Source of the DNA: Carposina sasakii | Taxonomy: Eukaryota; Arthropoda; Insecta; Lepidoptera; Carposinidae | Assembly (NCBI GenBank): GCA_014607495.2 | Contig: CP053155.1 | Location: 2,232,001 to 2,296,000, forward strand | DNA length: 64,000 nt | Direction of reading: 5' to 3' | In this document: piece by piece, positions 44,364 to 55,699 of the stretch | Layout of the letters: each line of letters begins with the position of its first letter | How positions within the stretch are numbered: the stretch's first letter is position 1 | The notes under the pieces: generated by a model | The model's input: the letters and a program-made list of their open reading frames with translations, nothing else | What the model was told of the DNA's origin: nothing | The model's database searches: none | Program-made: the position numbers and the translations under genes

Positions 44364-44751
44364 TACAGGGTGATTTTAGGTCGTCAACGTTCCCGAAAAC
44401 TACGGAATCTCCTCATTATCACGATCATTTTTCGCCATGGAATCATACCTGGGAAGTATATGGTTTCCAAAATATTAGGGTGCAAATTTGTGTTTAGACT
44501 GCGTTTTTCTGCATAAATGCACATTGACGCGTGTAGCAAGATTTTTTCACGAGAAATAATTAATATCTGTCTATGAAAAAACTAGCATAAACACTGGACA
44601 CTATAAATTTCGCCCTATCGAGTAATTAAAAAAAAATCAAAAAAATTTACATCGTTTCCCATAATTTTTTTTTTGCATAAACTTACTTTATTTGATGTAT
44701 AGGTATAGAGTACGTACCATTCGTTAAGGGTGGCAATGAAAAAAACATGTA
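44364..44751 (+). mobile_element. MITE-X, full copy
   Basis: It runs from TACAGGGTGATTTTAGG to AAAAAAACATGTA, with all internal boxes and two A/T homopolymer runs. The right terminus has lost two bases (CATGTA in place of CATCCTGTA). No transposase. Confidence 0.78.
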
Positions 44752-44759
44752 TTTGAATT

Positions 44760-45535
44760 CCTGGCTTTATTTGTAAGTACTAATAAAGGACTTAGGTATA
44801 TAGCCTAACAGGTGAAAAGTGGGTATGTAATTTGCACACTTTTGCCTAACCTATTTGGGTGTAATGGGCGTGACTATATGTATGTACTAATTAGATCCCA
44901 TTGCACAGGAACTCTCTCTCAACCTCTTTGAGGGATGATGGACGTGACTATACTTACCTATATGTATGTACCAAAGAAGGTTATAATTGTCTTTGGTATC
45001 TACTAATTAGATTGCACAGGATGTCAGCATTTAGACGAATTTGTCCAGCGATCGATACACATTCACATGCGCTGATTAGATTTATCGAAATAGTAGAAAA
45101 TAATACTCGTAGTAGAGGATAATCCACTATTTATTTTGATTTTTTTACCAAGTGCACCTTCCAAAGCAGCAATTTGTAGTAAAATAAGCATCACGGCAAC
45201 GTTTTCTTTTATGGATAATTGGAATTCTACAAAATTCAGCACATACGTAAGTAGCATTTATGGTATAATATCAAATATGCTTCAGATTGTTTTCACAAAC
45301 ACATTCCGCATTTTTCAGCAATCACAGTAAAACGGGTGTAAACACGCTGTAACCGTAACACTTTGCGGACATACTTCTACCGAATGTCAGAGCAAAATGC
45401 TCTAAAATGGAGTTAGCATGGACCCATAAACTGCAGACGCCACAACAATAAGCGCACGTGCTCCGAATTGGTATCAGTTTATGAAAAAAGAGCGAACCTG
45501 GATTTATTGTAAGAGTTTTTATTATGGTATGCCCT
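44760..45535. other. No recognisable gene
   Basis: AT-rich sequence with overlapping 60-80-codon frames on both strands and no motif. Short 'gggatgatggacgtgactat' phrases at 44930 may be remnants of a LINE tail. Confidence 0.3.
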
Positions 45536-45729
45536 GCTTATTTAACGGACGACTGACGCTTATAATACTGTGGAGGTGATGAAAACGGAAGCACTTCCAG
45601 CCCCACCGGGCCACTTTTTTTTTTTACAAATGATGGTAGCCTGAAGGGCTTTGCACTCTTCACCGAGCTAGGTGGCGTGCGCTTAAGGCGCACAACCGAA
45701 AAGCCACTAGTCGTTGTTTGGTCCATGTA

Positions 45730-45832
45730 TACAGGGTGTAAAAAAAGGGTATGTTAAGCGAAAAGCTATGTAAATAGCCCACTATAGAGAACCTATCTAC
45801 AAAATTTGAAACTCGAAATCACATTTTTATAT
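45730..45832 (+). mobile_element. MITE-Y left half
   Basis: It begins TACAGGGTGTAAAAAAAGGG, continues 'tatgttaagcgaaaagctat', 'agcccactatagagaaccta' and 'ctcgaaatcaca', then stops. It matches 41022-41110 and the terminus of 61748. The other arm is absent. Confidence 0.6.
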
Positions 45833-46489
45833 GGATAAAAATGAGACGAGCTTATCTCAGACAGAGATTTCTTCTTTCTTTAAATAATTGACAATATAAT
45901 CAAAATAGAGTAACAATAAAACTACAAATTGGTATAAATGCCGGACTGCAACGCACTTTTACTCATTACAACAATATCATATTCCCTCTGCAGGTATGCA
46001 TATCTCTATTTTAATAGGACCTCTGATGTGTAAATTCTCGCCAATCAAAAACTGTTAATTATTTTGATGCGGAACACCAAAAATTAAACTACATCGCACG
46101 CATTCGACTCCGATGCGATTTTACAAATCGCTACATGAATTCCTCTAATTCCTGTTAATATTAGGTACATTTTCGTATTTTTTCCATTCAGAATAGAGTA
46201 TATAGCAATAGATAGCAATCGACTATTCCAGGAATTCTAAATACTTCTGCTAAGAATAGCTTCTTTTCATCCATAGACATTAACCGTGGAATAGCAACTA
46301 GGTGATATTGAAACACCTCTTGTTTTTTTTTTATTTCGCGTTTAAATTAAATACTGGTTTCTTCTATACATGATATGTTGTCAGACCCACGCGTCCAATC
46401 GTGACGTATCAGAAGGGGCTAGTGATATTACTAGTCGATTGTTTTCTCAAGTTACTAGTATGTAGTTTCCACTCGTAAGATGACAATTC

Positions 46490-46640
46490 GTCATCGTCGT
46501 CTTCGTCAGTGTATTGCAATCCACTGCTAGACGAAGGCCTCCCCCAGAGCACGCACACAGCTCGATCTCCCGTTTTTGCTATCCAGTCGCTACCAGCCGC
46601 TTTCTTCAAGTCAAGATGACAATAATGTATGATCAAAATT
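46490..46640 (-). pseudogene. LINE-A-like C-terminal fragment
   Basis: On the minus strand a frame encodes D-L-K-K-A-A-G-S-D-W-I-A-K, then D-R-A-V, then A-L-G-E-A-F-V, a stop in place of Q, and Q-W-I-A-I-H-stop. The tail is GACGAAGACGACGATG. This is the end of an RTE-like reverse transcriptase, related to LINE-A (L-G-E-A-Y-V-Q-Q-W), with an internal stop. Confidence 0.7.
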
Positions 46641-46679
46641 CTGATAAGACTCCCGCCTCTGTGACTCATATTAACATTC

Positions 46680-48360
46680 CGTTTACACCACAATGAGTCG
46701 AACTAGTCAATCTAGTTGTGAACACTCAGCCCCGACCTGCCTTCTCTCAGCCTGATTGGCATGCCGATTTGGTGATAAGTTGGGGCGTGCGTAGCAACCT
46801 TAATTTGCCGAAATCCTCATTCTTTGTTCATTCTTTTTAGTGAGAGAGTGATTAGTTTTAAGTTGTTAAATTAGATGATTAATGTTCGCTTATTAGTTAT
46901 TTTATTAGTATTACGCAAGAGAGTTTTTTAAGAAATAACTCTTTTTTTAATATTTAAGTTGTATTTTGTAGAATCTTATTCTTATTGGACTATAACCGTA
47001 ATATTACAAAAGAATTTAAACATTGTTTAAGCTAAACGTGCTCTAGATTTAGCAGATATGCCATACGTTTTGCTGTCAAATGTCATATTTAAATCAAGTC
47101 TAACTTTAGGCGCTCTATTGTAATAACACCGTAAGTGTCAGTCATTCGTATCATATTGGCAGTTCTGCATATCTTTCCGGGAAATAAGAATTTTAATATT
47201 AATTATTTAATGACCTTAACTGATATAAATACAAAAGGTCGCGCGAAACATAGTCTAGTAAAGAATAGAGCTCGGAATAAGGCTTTTAGGAACTTTGCCA
47301 GCAGATACGTTTTATTTACTACAGTACTGGATACATAAATTAGGACTTCTACAAGTCTAAATGTTGTGTTCGTACAAAAAGTAAATAACTTCTTGTTTTA
47401 GTGAAACATATAAGTAAGTATTTGGTGTTTACGACTTTATGTGCTTCTTTATTAGCCGACACCAAGAATGACACCATAGGGAGAATTCTTGGACTCTAGT
47501 ATATAATATGCACAAAAATTGCATATTGTTTATAGTCTCTTTCATCTGTTAAAACTAAAATTTTGTTTCTCCCTCTTCTAATCGTCCTATCTCTTTTCCT
47601 CGCCGCGGACGCTGGCCACGTGTTTTTCCCCCGCCCTGCATCTGCCAGTTGCCCAACCACCGCAGTACTGACCTCTCGCTCGACAAGTAAATTTTTGTAT
47701 GTGACGGACTGACCTATTCCGCGCGGAAGATGAAAGAAGAGAAAACACACAGGTAACTCTTTGACCTACTCCTAAAATTCTTCATTTGATACGACGCGAT
47801 CCACCTAAATCCCCTAACACATCAGTTGTAACATGTGCGTGTAAGTAATACATTATGACAACCGAAAAGCGTCGCATTGGTTATTGTTTTTCGTATTAAG
47901 CCGGTATATTTTAAATGTATATTTTATAAATGTATAAACCAAGTATCTATCAATATACCTTTGCTTCTACCGGATCCGATTCCCTGGGTGAATAGAACCA
48001 ACTGTGGTCATGCCAATAGCGAGTGAAAACAGGTTGATATACATGAATAACTATAGTAAATGAGCCCCATAAGCACAGAGCACTGAATGTGACTGCACGA
48101 ACATGCAAGTGGGGTCATTTACATGTGCACTCCGCAAATACGTTTAGGCCACGAATGAAGCGTCTAGACTCAGACGTTTCTCGGGCACGTGATAGCTTCT
48201 ATCTGGCTTTACGATGTCATAAAAAAAATAATGAATGAGTCCCAGCAAGAATTGAGATTTAGTCTTGTTCCTAGATAAACAGTTTTGCATTTACGAGTGC
48301 TAAGGTTTATTGCGAGCTATTTCTTTGAAACTGATGCGTAGAATATCATATTAGTACACT
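46680..48360. other. No assigned gene; one GC-rich patch
   Basis: Mostly AT-rich. At 47580-47720 a GC-richer patch carries an 84-codon minus-strand frame with no known motif. It may be a repeat or a promoter region, and nothing else decides between them. Confidence 0.3.
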
Positions 48361-48364
48361 TCCT

Positions 48365-48585
48365 AGCCGCGTGATGCCGGCAGAGTAGAGCTCGTACCAT
48401 CCCATGCCTGCCTATGGGTGTCGTACGAGGCGATTAAGGGTTTCCGGGAGGCGGAAACCCTTAATCGCCTCGTATGGAGCAGCGCCTCCCGTGCTGACAA
48501 GATAGTCCAAAAATCAAACTGCGTTCACCCGCCTGCTCAGCGTGTTGACTGGGCAAAAGCCCCCCTATGGCAGTAGCCTATTGAA
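48365..48585 (+). repeat. SINE-A, 3'-truncated, with fold-back
   Basis: It starts TAGCCGCGTGATGCCGGCAG and runs to 'atggcagtagcct', lacking the GAGGCCTACG tail. The 'gaggcgattaagggtttccg' box is followed by its own reverse complement (48424-48474), a change seen in no other copy here. Confidence 0.85.
48424..48474. repeat. Perfect 23-bp inverted repeat inside SINE-A
   Basis: Arms 48424-48446 and 48452-48474 are exact reverse complements (outer bases TACGAGG...CCTCGTA) around a 5-base spacer GGAGG. They would form a very stable hairpin. In other SINE-A copies only the left arm exists at this point. Confidence 0.95.
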
Positions 48586-48589
48586 CTTT

Positions 48590-50310
48590 TTTTAACGTGA
48601 GGAAATGCATGACGTATTCGACCATGGCTCGGGCAAGCACGTGGGATATGTGGGACTCTCTGACCGACCGCGAAGGATCGAAAGTTTCGGCAGCATACGC
48701 ACTAAAACCTCACGGTGTCCTCTTCACATCGCTTTCCACGGGGCAGGGCACGCCTTGCTAGGACTCCCTCTATGTCCCGTGGAGCGTTTGCCCGCCAACA
48801 AGTAGGAGGGCACATCTCAATTTAAAAATTAAAAATAATTACAGCTCAAAATCAACGTCCAGCAATGGACTGTAATACTCGTAGGCAAAAGTGTGATGTA
48901 TTATACCTAAATTTGCTATTTATTTTTATTAATTAATTTACAGTTAATGTAATACTGTAGTTCTGAACATAGACCATTATTTTATTCAGCACACCAACAT
49001 TTATAATTCCTGAAATTATTTTTTAGTTAAGTACCTACCTATATAGTAACTTATATTAAAGAATTATGTAAAATTCAATAACTATATGCAATGCAAATTA
49101 TCTATATAGCTTTATAAGTATTTAACTTTACTTAAACTAATCTGACCTATAAGAGTATAAGGCAATTAATTACCTTAAAATAAAGATTCGCTCCGCTTCG
49201 CGAAGACCTATCATTAATCTAAGGTAAGTTGGTAATTACCTAGAAACAGACGTGTACTGACTTTAAAATGAAAAGCTTTGGTAAGTACGTAAAAACATAA
49301 GACAGATGGGATACTTAAAAAGTAAACAATGAAAAATAATTGAAGATCAAACTCATAATATTTTAACACAGCCGTAAACCAAGTACTTGTTTCATCAAAC
49401 GAGGTAAGTTCATGGGTTGAAAACTCCTTAAATTGTCGTATAGCTTGCCCTTAAGGTTCTTTTTACAAGGCATTTATTTTATGGCTTCCTCAATTTTATT
49501 GTACACTCAAATTATGCGCGAGATAATTTAGCTAAGACTTCTGATAATTAAAGCTCGTTTTCAGAATTAAAATATAATTTAAATTATAATTAGGGGCATT
49601 TTTATAATACCTCATACCTTTATGGTATATTAGTATCAGTTCAAATGATAATTCAAATATTTTGTATTAAAATAAATTAACTTAATTCACAATAAAAATA
49701 GAGGAATAAATGACTTTATAATGAACTATTCTGTAAAGTGGTTACATAGTATAATAAATATTTATCTACTTTTTAGTACTTAGTTAAGTAGTGATACTGT
49801 AACATAAATTTTGTTAAGGTGATCCGTGGTTATATTTATTATAATACTTATTTTGTCACATATACCAATATTATTTTCCACGGCTTTTTTGCAAAGCAAT
49901 TCGTCATTTTCCGACCGGAAACGCTAGCCGCTCGTTTCGTGCCCCACCCTCGAGCACTTCCTGTAACTGAAGTCGAGGCTTTACGTGTCAACGAACTTAA
50001 CATTTGTACTACTTGTCTACTTCAGTCACTTATGTTGCTAACTGTACTTTTCTGTCTATTCTAGGAACGATGGATTTCTTGCTACTTAAAATGCTTTAAG
50101 GGTACAATGATGTTTAAAAGTCTCCAATGTTTTCCCACCACTAGGACCCAAACCGTTTTGACCGCTAGGAGTAATTGTGTTCTGTGATTCTGACGCTTGA
50201 TATTGTGATCTCAAGTAATTACACATGAGAAACCAGATCAGAACACCTAGCATTCAAAGCGTAGTTTCATAGTTGCCAATCCGAAACTATTTTAATATAT
50301 ATCAATCTAC
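48590..50310. other. No recognisable gene
   Basis: It starts with a moderately GC-rich block (48600-48805, a 66-codon frame without a motif), followed by strongly AT-rich sequence. An 81-codon frame at 49819-50064 has no motif. Confidence 0.3.
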
Positions 50311-50324
50311 CTATGCAATGTATA

Positions 50325-50710
50325 CGTGCATACATACATACATAATAATCACACCTCTTTCCCGGAGGGGTAGGCAGAGATCACGGATCTCCATTTGCTA
50401 CGATCCTGACACACCTCTTTCGCTTCCTCTACTTTCATGATATTCTTCATGCACGCTCGTCGGTTTAGGGTACTCTTGACCTGACCTTTCTTTAGAATTT
50501 CACCAATTTGATCGGTGAAAGTCCGGCGAGGTCTTCCCCTTCCAACCCTTCCATCCACTCTTCCATTGTACACTTTCTTTGTCAGTCTACTTTCACTCAT
50601 CCTCTCTACATGCCCAAACCACCTCAACATATCCTTCTCAATCTTCGTCACCAGGTCCTCATTTATACTACACTTCTTTCTGATCACCTCATTTCTTATT
50701 CTATCTTTCA
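50325..50710 (-). pseudogene. LINE-B, 5'-truncated, 12-bp target duplication
   Basis: ATGCAATGTATA at 50313-50324 and 50711-50722 flanks the insertion. The minus strand is open for 122 codons: [44 protein letters not shown], and an end [13 protein letters not shown], then an ATGT tail. This is the C-terminal region that follows the reverse transcriptase domain of RTE-like elements. The intact frame and exact duplication indicate recent insertion, but the 5' part is absent, so it cannot move by itself. Confidence 0.9.
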
Positions 50711-50762
50711 AATGCAATGTATATATTTTAATATAGAGCTATAAACAGTATGAAAAGCTCTA

Positions 50763-51347
50763 TACAGGATGTTTTTTGTTGCCATCCTTAACGAAGGATA
50801 CGTACTCTAATACATCAAATAAAGTAAGTTTATGCCAAAAAATGCTGGGAAACGATGTAAATTTTTTTGTTTTTTTTTTTTATTACTTGATCGGGCGAAA
50901 TTTATAGTGTCCAGTGTTTATGCTAGTTTTTTCATAAACAGATATCAATTATTTCTCGTAAAAAAATCTTGTTACGCGAGTCTTTGTGCATTTTAAGGCT
51001 CGAGCACACCGGATGCGTATGCGTGCACGTAAGCGTAGACGTACACGTGAACTGTCACCGCTTGACGTCTATGCTTACGTCTACGCATACGCATCCGGTC
51101 TACCCGTGCCTATACAGTTCCATACATTACAACTCAGAGGTACGTATACGTCTACACTTATGTGCACGCACACGCATCCGGTGTGCTCGAGCCATTATAC
51201 AGAAAAACGCAGTCTATTTACTCAACAAGACCCTAATATTTTGGAAACCAGATATTTCTCAGGCATGCTTCCATGGAGAAAAATGATCGTGATGATGAGG
51301 AGAATTCGTAGTTTTCGGTAACGTTGACGACCAAAAATAACCCTATA
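50763..51347 (-). mobile_element. MITE-X split by a second nested element
   Basis: It runs from TACAGGATGTTTTTTGTTGC to 'acgaccaaaaataaccctata', the reverse of the family. After 'tttgtgcatttt' the copy is broken by 194 bp (51000-51193) and resumes at 'acagaaaaacgcagtctatt'. Confidence 0.78.
51000..51193. mobile_element. 194-bp ACGT-rich inverted-repeat element nested in MITE-X
   Basis: The left end is CTCGAGCACACCGGATGCGT and the right end is its inverted copy, ACGCATCCGGTGTGCTCGAG. The inversion continues inward for about 50 bp through alternating ACGT words such as 'gtacacgt' and 'tacgtatacgtc'. It is the best-preserved copy of the family at 26405-26525 and 31125-31285. Confidence 0.8.
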
Positions 51348-51349
51348 TA

Positions 51350-52450
51350 CCTTATTTTCTCCTACTCAGAATCTCGGTATGCTCATTCCAAACTATGCAG
51401 CAATACAATATATCTTAACAACCACATAAGGGGTGAGAACAATTTAATATGTATAATACAGCTGACTTGAAATATGAGAGCATACTTCTTGCGTGACAGC
51501 TCGTTCATATCGCGCCCCGCAAGCATTTCCTGAACACGAAGTCAAGACCGTTGTGCCATTGATCATATATCATACTTATAACATCACGACAAATCCGAAT
51601 TATCTATAGATGAGGTACTCGTATTTAGCTTTCATAGGAAACTATGCGAGGATCTTAATTAAAACACATGTTCCGGGTAATCCCGGAAGTTTCAACATAC
51701 ACATGTCGTTTTGCTTATTCTTTCCGAACAGAGCCATCCTATATGATAATATAATATATGCCACTTATATCTAATTCAAAAATAAAGACTTTAATACAAT
51801 TATAAACTGTTTAAGCTAAGAATTTTAATAAAATCATATAAATTTTGTATTACCCTAAGATTAGCTACTTAAAAACCTAATAAATATAAAAAAATTATCA
51901 GTACACAGCCAGACCAACCCTTAAATAATTAGGGAAATTACAGCTCTTTATGATTAGGTGTGCTTCATCCCCCGGGTAGGGAACACTGCAGGGTACTGGC
52001 TAAATAACGTTTATTGGTCAAAACGCTGACACCTTGGGTTGCGATTAATTAATTTTTAATATGTTTTGTATTAGCCGGGTTATTTATTTCCTTTCCTTTT
52101 TCACAGGTATCTACATATTTGTAATTAAACTTCGCATAACCCTCCTATTACACCCTGTATGTGGGTTTTACTCGTAATAAGTAAAGGGTGCACGGGTGAT
52201 AATCCTTAAATAAACTGTAAAGTAAATGTAAATAAAAACTTATAATAATCCAGGATCATTTTCTTCAAAATAAAGTCCGCTTTTAACGTAATTAAAGTGA
52301 CATCAACTTTACTAAGAAAGACAGCCGAGATAATTACTCTCGAAGAGTGGATTAAAAACTTCTTTTAATTATAAATTATAGCAAGAACTTTTATTTGAAC
52401 AGAGCGAATGAATAACTATTGAAGCATAAATTTATCTATAGTGGAATAAT
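51350..52450. other. No recognisable gene
   Basis: AT-rich sequence without supported coding or repeat content. Confidence 0.35.
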
Positions 52451-52454
52451 CCAG

Positions 52455-52525
52455 TCCTAATGCGGGGCTTCACTAAAATATCTACATCAGCTACATGTCC
52501 TTCCGTGCATGCCGTAAGGTAAATC
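52455..52525 (-). repeat. Repeat R 3' end, inverted
   Basis: It reads 'tgcggggcttcactaaaata', 'ctacatcagctacatgtcct' and 'tccgtgcatgccgtaag'. Confidence 0.55.
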
Positions 52526-52600
52526 AAGAAAGTTAACCAAGGCAAATTAGCTTTAGTATCATAATTTTAAGGAACATAATCGCGTGTATTACGTATTATA

Positions 52601-52960
52601 CATACATACATACATAATAATCACGCCTCTTTCCCGGAGGGGTAGGCAGAGATCACGGATCTCCATTTGCTACGATCCTGACACACCTCTTTCGCTTCAT
52701 CTACTTTCATGATATTCTTCACGCACGCTCGTCGGTTTAGGGTACTCTTGACCTGACCTTTCTTTAGAATTTCACCAATTTGATCGGTGAAAGTCCGGCG
52801 AGGTCTTCCCCTTCCAACCCTTCCATCCACTCTTCCGTTGTACACTTTCTTTGTCAGTCTACTTTCACTCATCCTCTCCACATGCCCAAACCACCTCAAC
52901 ATACCCTTCTCAATCTTCGTCACCACGTCCTCATTTATACAACACTTACGTCACTTACAA
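52601..52960 (-). pseudogene. LINE-B, 5'-truncated, 11-bp target duplication
   Basis: TACGTATTATA is found at 52590-52600 and 52961-52971. The minus strand encodes the same C-terminal region as 50325-50710, with a few substitutions ([24 protein letters not shown]) and no stop before S-A-Y-P-S-G-K-E-A. It is truncated about 15 codons later than its neighbour. The two copies lie 2.3 kb apart in the same orientation but have different target duplications, so they are separate insertions and not a segmental duplication. Confidence 0.9.
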
Positions 52961-53387
52961 TACGTATTATAATGAGCAATTTGTAAGATACTCCTTCCCC
53001 AAGTAGGTTCATTTACTCAGTCCCTTATAATATATTTTTTTGTACACATTTCTCCACTACGCAAATTATACTTTCGGGGTAACTGTACATAATATAAAAA
53101 TAATTTACCTTCTTTATTTCCCTTGAAGTTTTCATTTAAAAAATGCGAAATTACGCCTTTTTCTTGAAAAGGACGTATTAATTACAAAAAAGACGTGACA
53201 AAGAACTTAATCTTGGAAAACCGTCTGGAATTCTAAATTGCCAGGATTTTGTATTGTTTTTTTTTTTCAAAGCAATATTCAGAAGATATCTACTTAGTTA
53301 TTTAGATGGTTCACGTTGGATTAAAAGGAACCTAAAATACATCTAAATCTAAGGACAAAATTCTAAAAATAAAATGCTAAAGGGATC

Positions 53388-53440
53388 TTCTTCATGATCT
53401 TGTGGTTCTGGCTACCCTATTCCGGTAACACAGCCGTGTG
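53388..53440 (-). repeat. Repeat R 5' end, inverted
   Basis: It reads 'catgatcttgtggttctggc' and 'taccctattccggtaacaca', the reverse of the repeat R start. It directly precedes the SINE-A copy. Confidence 0.5.
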
Positions 53441-53693
53441 CGTACCGTCTTCAGCCCATTGCAGTCCACTGGTGGACATGGCACCAGGGCATGCCACAAG
53501 GCTACTGCCATAGGGGGGTGTTTGCCCATAGTCACCACGCTGAGCAGGCGGGTTGGTGACCGCAGTCTGATTTTTGGACTGTGTAGTCAGCGCGGTAAGT
53601 GCTGCTGCCCACCTCCCGGAAACCCTTAATCGCCTCGTACGATACCCACCCATAGTGTGGTACAAACTCTACTCTGCCGGCACCACGCGGCTA
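53440..53693 (-). repeat. SINE-A, full copy, inverted
   Basis: It reads (plus strand) 'ttgcagtccactggtggaca', 'gggcatgccacaaggctact', 'caccacgctgagcaggcggg', 'cggaaacccttaatcgcctc' and 'ctgccggcaccacgcggct'. All boxes of the family are present in reverse. The shared tail is slightly shortened. Confidence 0.85.
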
Positions 53694-53699
53694 ATGAAA

Positions 53700-54826
53700 A
53701 AGAATAAAGAGGTGCTATGTATGTATGTACAAAATTAAGATCTCCCAGTTACCAAAGGCCTTAGACGAAGTAACATAATTTCTCGATCGAATCAATAAAG
53801 GTTCGTCATCGAAAGAAGCTTTTGTTTAGCGCGTTCTTTAAATCACGCGATGAAATTACAACAATGAACCTCAGTATGACGATGTCACATTAGCTAAACA
53901 AATACCCTTATTGTATACTTCCATAAAAATATTCAAAACGCCTTCTGATCTAATTAACTAACAATAAAATCTCAATCATTACAAAGGTATTAACAAACAT
54001 TCCTGTAGCGCTTAACTCCGAAACAACCATTAGAATAACCTAGAAATTTACATTTTGTCCGTCAAAACTTAATGTACCCCTGAAATGACGCTAGTGTCAC
54101 TGTATCCTGACAATATTTTGTTAATTTTTTATTAGCTCCAATAATATCCGCGGGACTTCCCAATCGAAAATAAGTTATCAATCCTGATGAAAATCAATTT
54201 TCGACCTAATACCAAAAGCAACAGAATACAGAATCGTGACGCTATTATACGCTACGTAGCTTGAACTATACGAAAATTTGGTGCCAAATTCCACCGGCTA
54301 TCTGTGTAATCGATGCTTACCACGTCGCTAGTGTCTATGCGAAGAGACATTGTTCTCGTTCGTGTTATTTAGTTCGCGGTTTCGCGTAGTAAGTTTGTGA
54401 TGACATGCTTACCACACATAGGCGGTTTAAGTATGTTTGTTTAACATATAGGGCTTGAACGACCCATATAGTATGCGATGTGGCGTAGGGCACTTGACTT
54501 CCCGGAACACTTGTTCGACTTCAAGTACTTTCGAGTGAAAGCTATGTTTTGTTTCAAGTTCCTGTGACTTCACCATGTAAGTTTAACCACATTCACATCG
54601 AAAATAAGAAACATTTTTATAAATTATGTTTACAAGTGGGTGTTCATTATATGTATTTGGCGCTAAATAGGATTTCCTACTGCGCAGAAATACATAGCAC
54701 GTTTTTCAATACTACCACTCTTATTTAAATTGGATGTTTTCTAAAAGATGTCTCTTGCGTGGCACCTCATTACTGGATGCACGAGCCATGAAGTTACTCT
54801 ACCAGATACTTCAGAAACCTTCGCTC
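53700..54826. other. No recognisable gene
   Basis: AT-rich sequence without an open frame above 60 codons or an assignable repeat, apart from the start of MITE-X at its end. Confidence 0.35.
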
Positions 54827-55576
54827 TACAGGGTGATTTTTGGTCGTCAACGTTCCAGAAAATTACGGAATCTCCTCATCACCACAATAATTTTTCTCCA
54901 TGGAAGCATACCTGGGAAGTGTCTGGTTTCCAAAATATTAGGTTCCAAAGTTGAGTAAATAGAATGCGTTTTTCTGCATAAATGCACATAGACGCGCGTA
55001 GCAAGATTTTTTCACGAGAAATAATTAATATCTGTCTATAATAAAACTAACATAAACACTAGATACTATAAATTTCGCCCGATCAAGTAAATAAAACAAT
55101 TTTTTTTCCCAGCATTTTTTTTTGGCATAAACTTACTTTATTTGATGTACCTATATAAAGTAGATAGATAGATAGATAAAATTCTTTATTGTACTACAGC
55201 AAAAAACACATGTACAAGGGCGAGCTTAATGCCTTGCAAGGCATTCTCTACCAGCTAACCTGGTTACTTATGAATAACATCTGTTGGTAGCACTATCAGA
55301 GATGTGGATAAGAAAAACAATACATTCATCTAAAATTACATATCATTACATTATAAATAAAATAGTATTAATTTATTGATAAAATTATACTAATAATCAA
55401 ATAACATTTAATTTAATTGATAAAGTTATAATTAATACTTACTATGTCAGAACATAAACGAAAAATAAATAAAATTAAAAATGCCCAAACAAATTTCACA
55501 CGGTTACGAATTCTGCCTTTTTAGGTAGGTAGGTACGTACCCTTCATTAATGGTGGCCACAAAAAAACATTCTATA
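54827..55576 (+). mobile_element. MITE-X interrupted by a LINE tail
   Basis: It starts TACAGGGTGATTTTTGG and runs normally to 'cttactttatttgatgtac', then is broken at about 55155. It resumes near 55530 with 'gtacgtacccttcattaatg' and ends 'aaaaaaacattctata'. Confidence 0.75.
55155..55530 (-). repeat. LINE 3' tail nested in MITE-X
   Basis: On the plus strand a (GATA)n run (55158-55177) is followed by 'aaattctttattgtactaca', 'acatgtacaagggcgagctt' and 'aatgccttgcaaggcattct', then AT-rich sequence. GATA at the 3' end on the minus strand and the TTTATTGTAC box are typical of lepidopteran non-LTR 3' ends. 'taggtaggtac' and 'gtacctata' around the edges suggest insertion at a GTAC site. Confidence 0.5.
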
Positions 55577-55621
55577 TACTAGAATTTATCGGGGGTTTGC
55601 TACTTTAGTCGATTATTTATT

Positions 55622-55693
55622 ACTAGCGACCGCCCACGGCTTCGCCCGCATGAGAGTGCATTACTCCCGTGCGAAGCCGTGGCGGGTCCCTAG
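55622..55693. repeat. Inverted repeat around CCACGGCTTCG
   Basis: CCACGGCTTCGC (from 55634) and GCGAAGCCGTGG (to 55682) are exact inverses, and similarity continues to CTAGCGACC/GGTCCCTAG at the edges, giving arms of about 24 bp. 'Gcccacggcttcgcccgc' is a common end of lepidopteran repeats of the 282 type, so this may be two such ends facing each other. Confidence 0.6.
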
Positions 55694-55699
55694 TTATAC

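Noticed and set aside
50969..51321. Two overlapping plus-strand frames of 105 and 111 codons
   Set aside because: They run through the alternating ACGT-rich palindromic element and MITE-X; repetitive Arg/His/Tyr composition reflects the DNA repeat.
49930..51560. Similar phrases 'gctcgtttcgtgcccc' near 49940 and 51510 as a new repeat
   Set aside because: Similarity is short and interrupted; not enough to define a family without a genome search.
50325..52960. Segmental duplication joining the two LINE-B copies
   Set aside because: The flanks differ and each copy has its own target duplication, so these are separate insertions.
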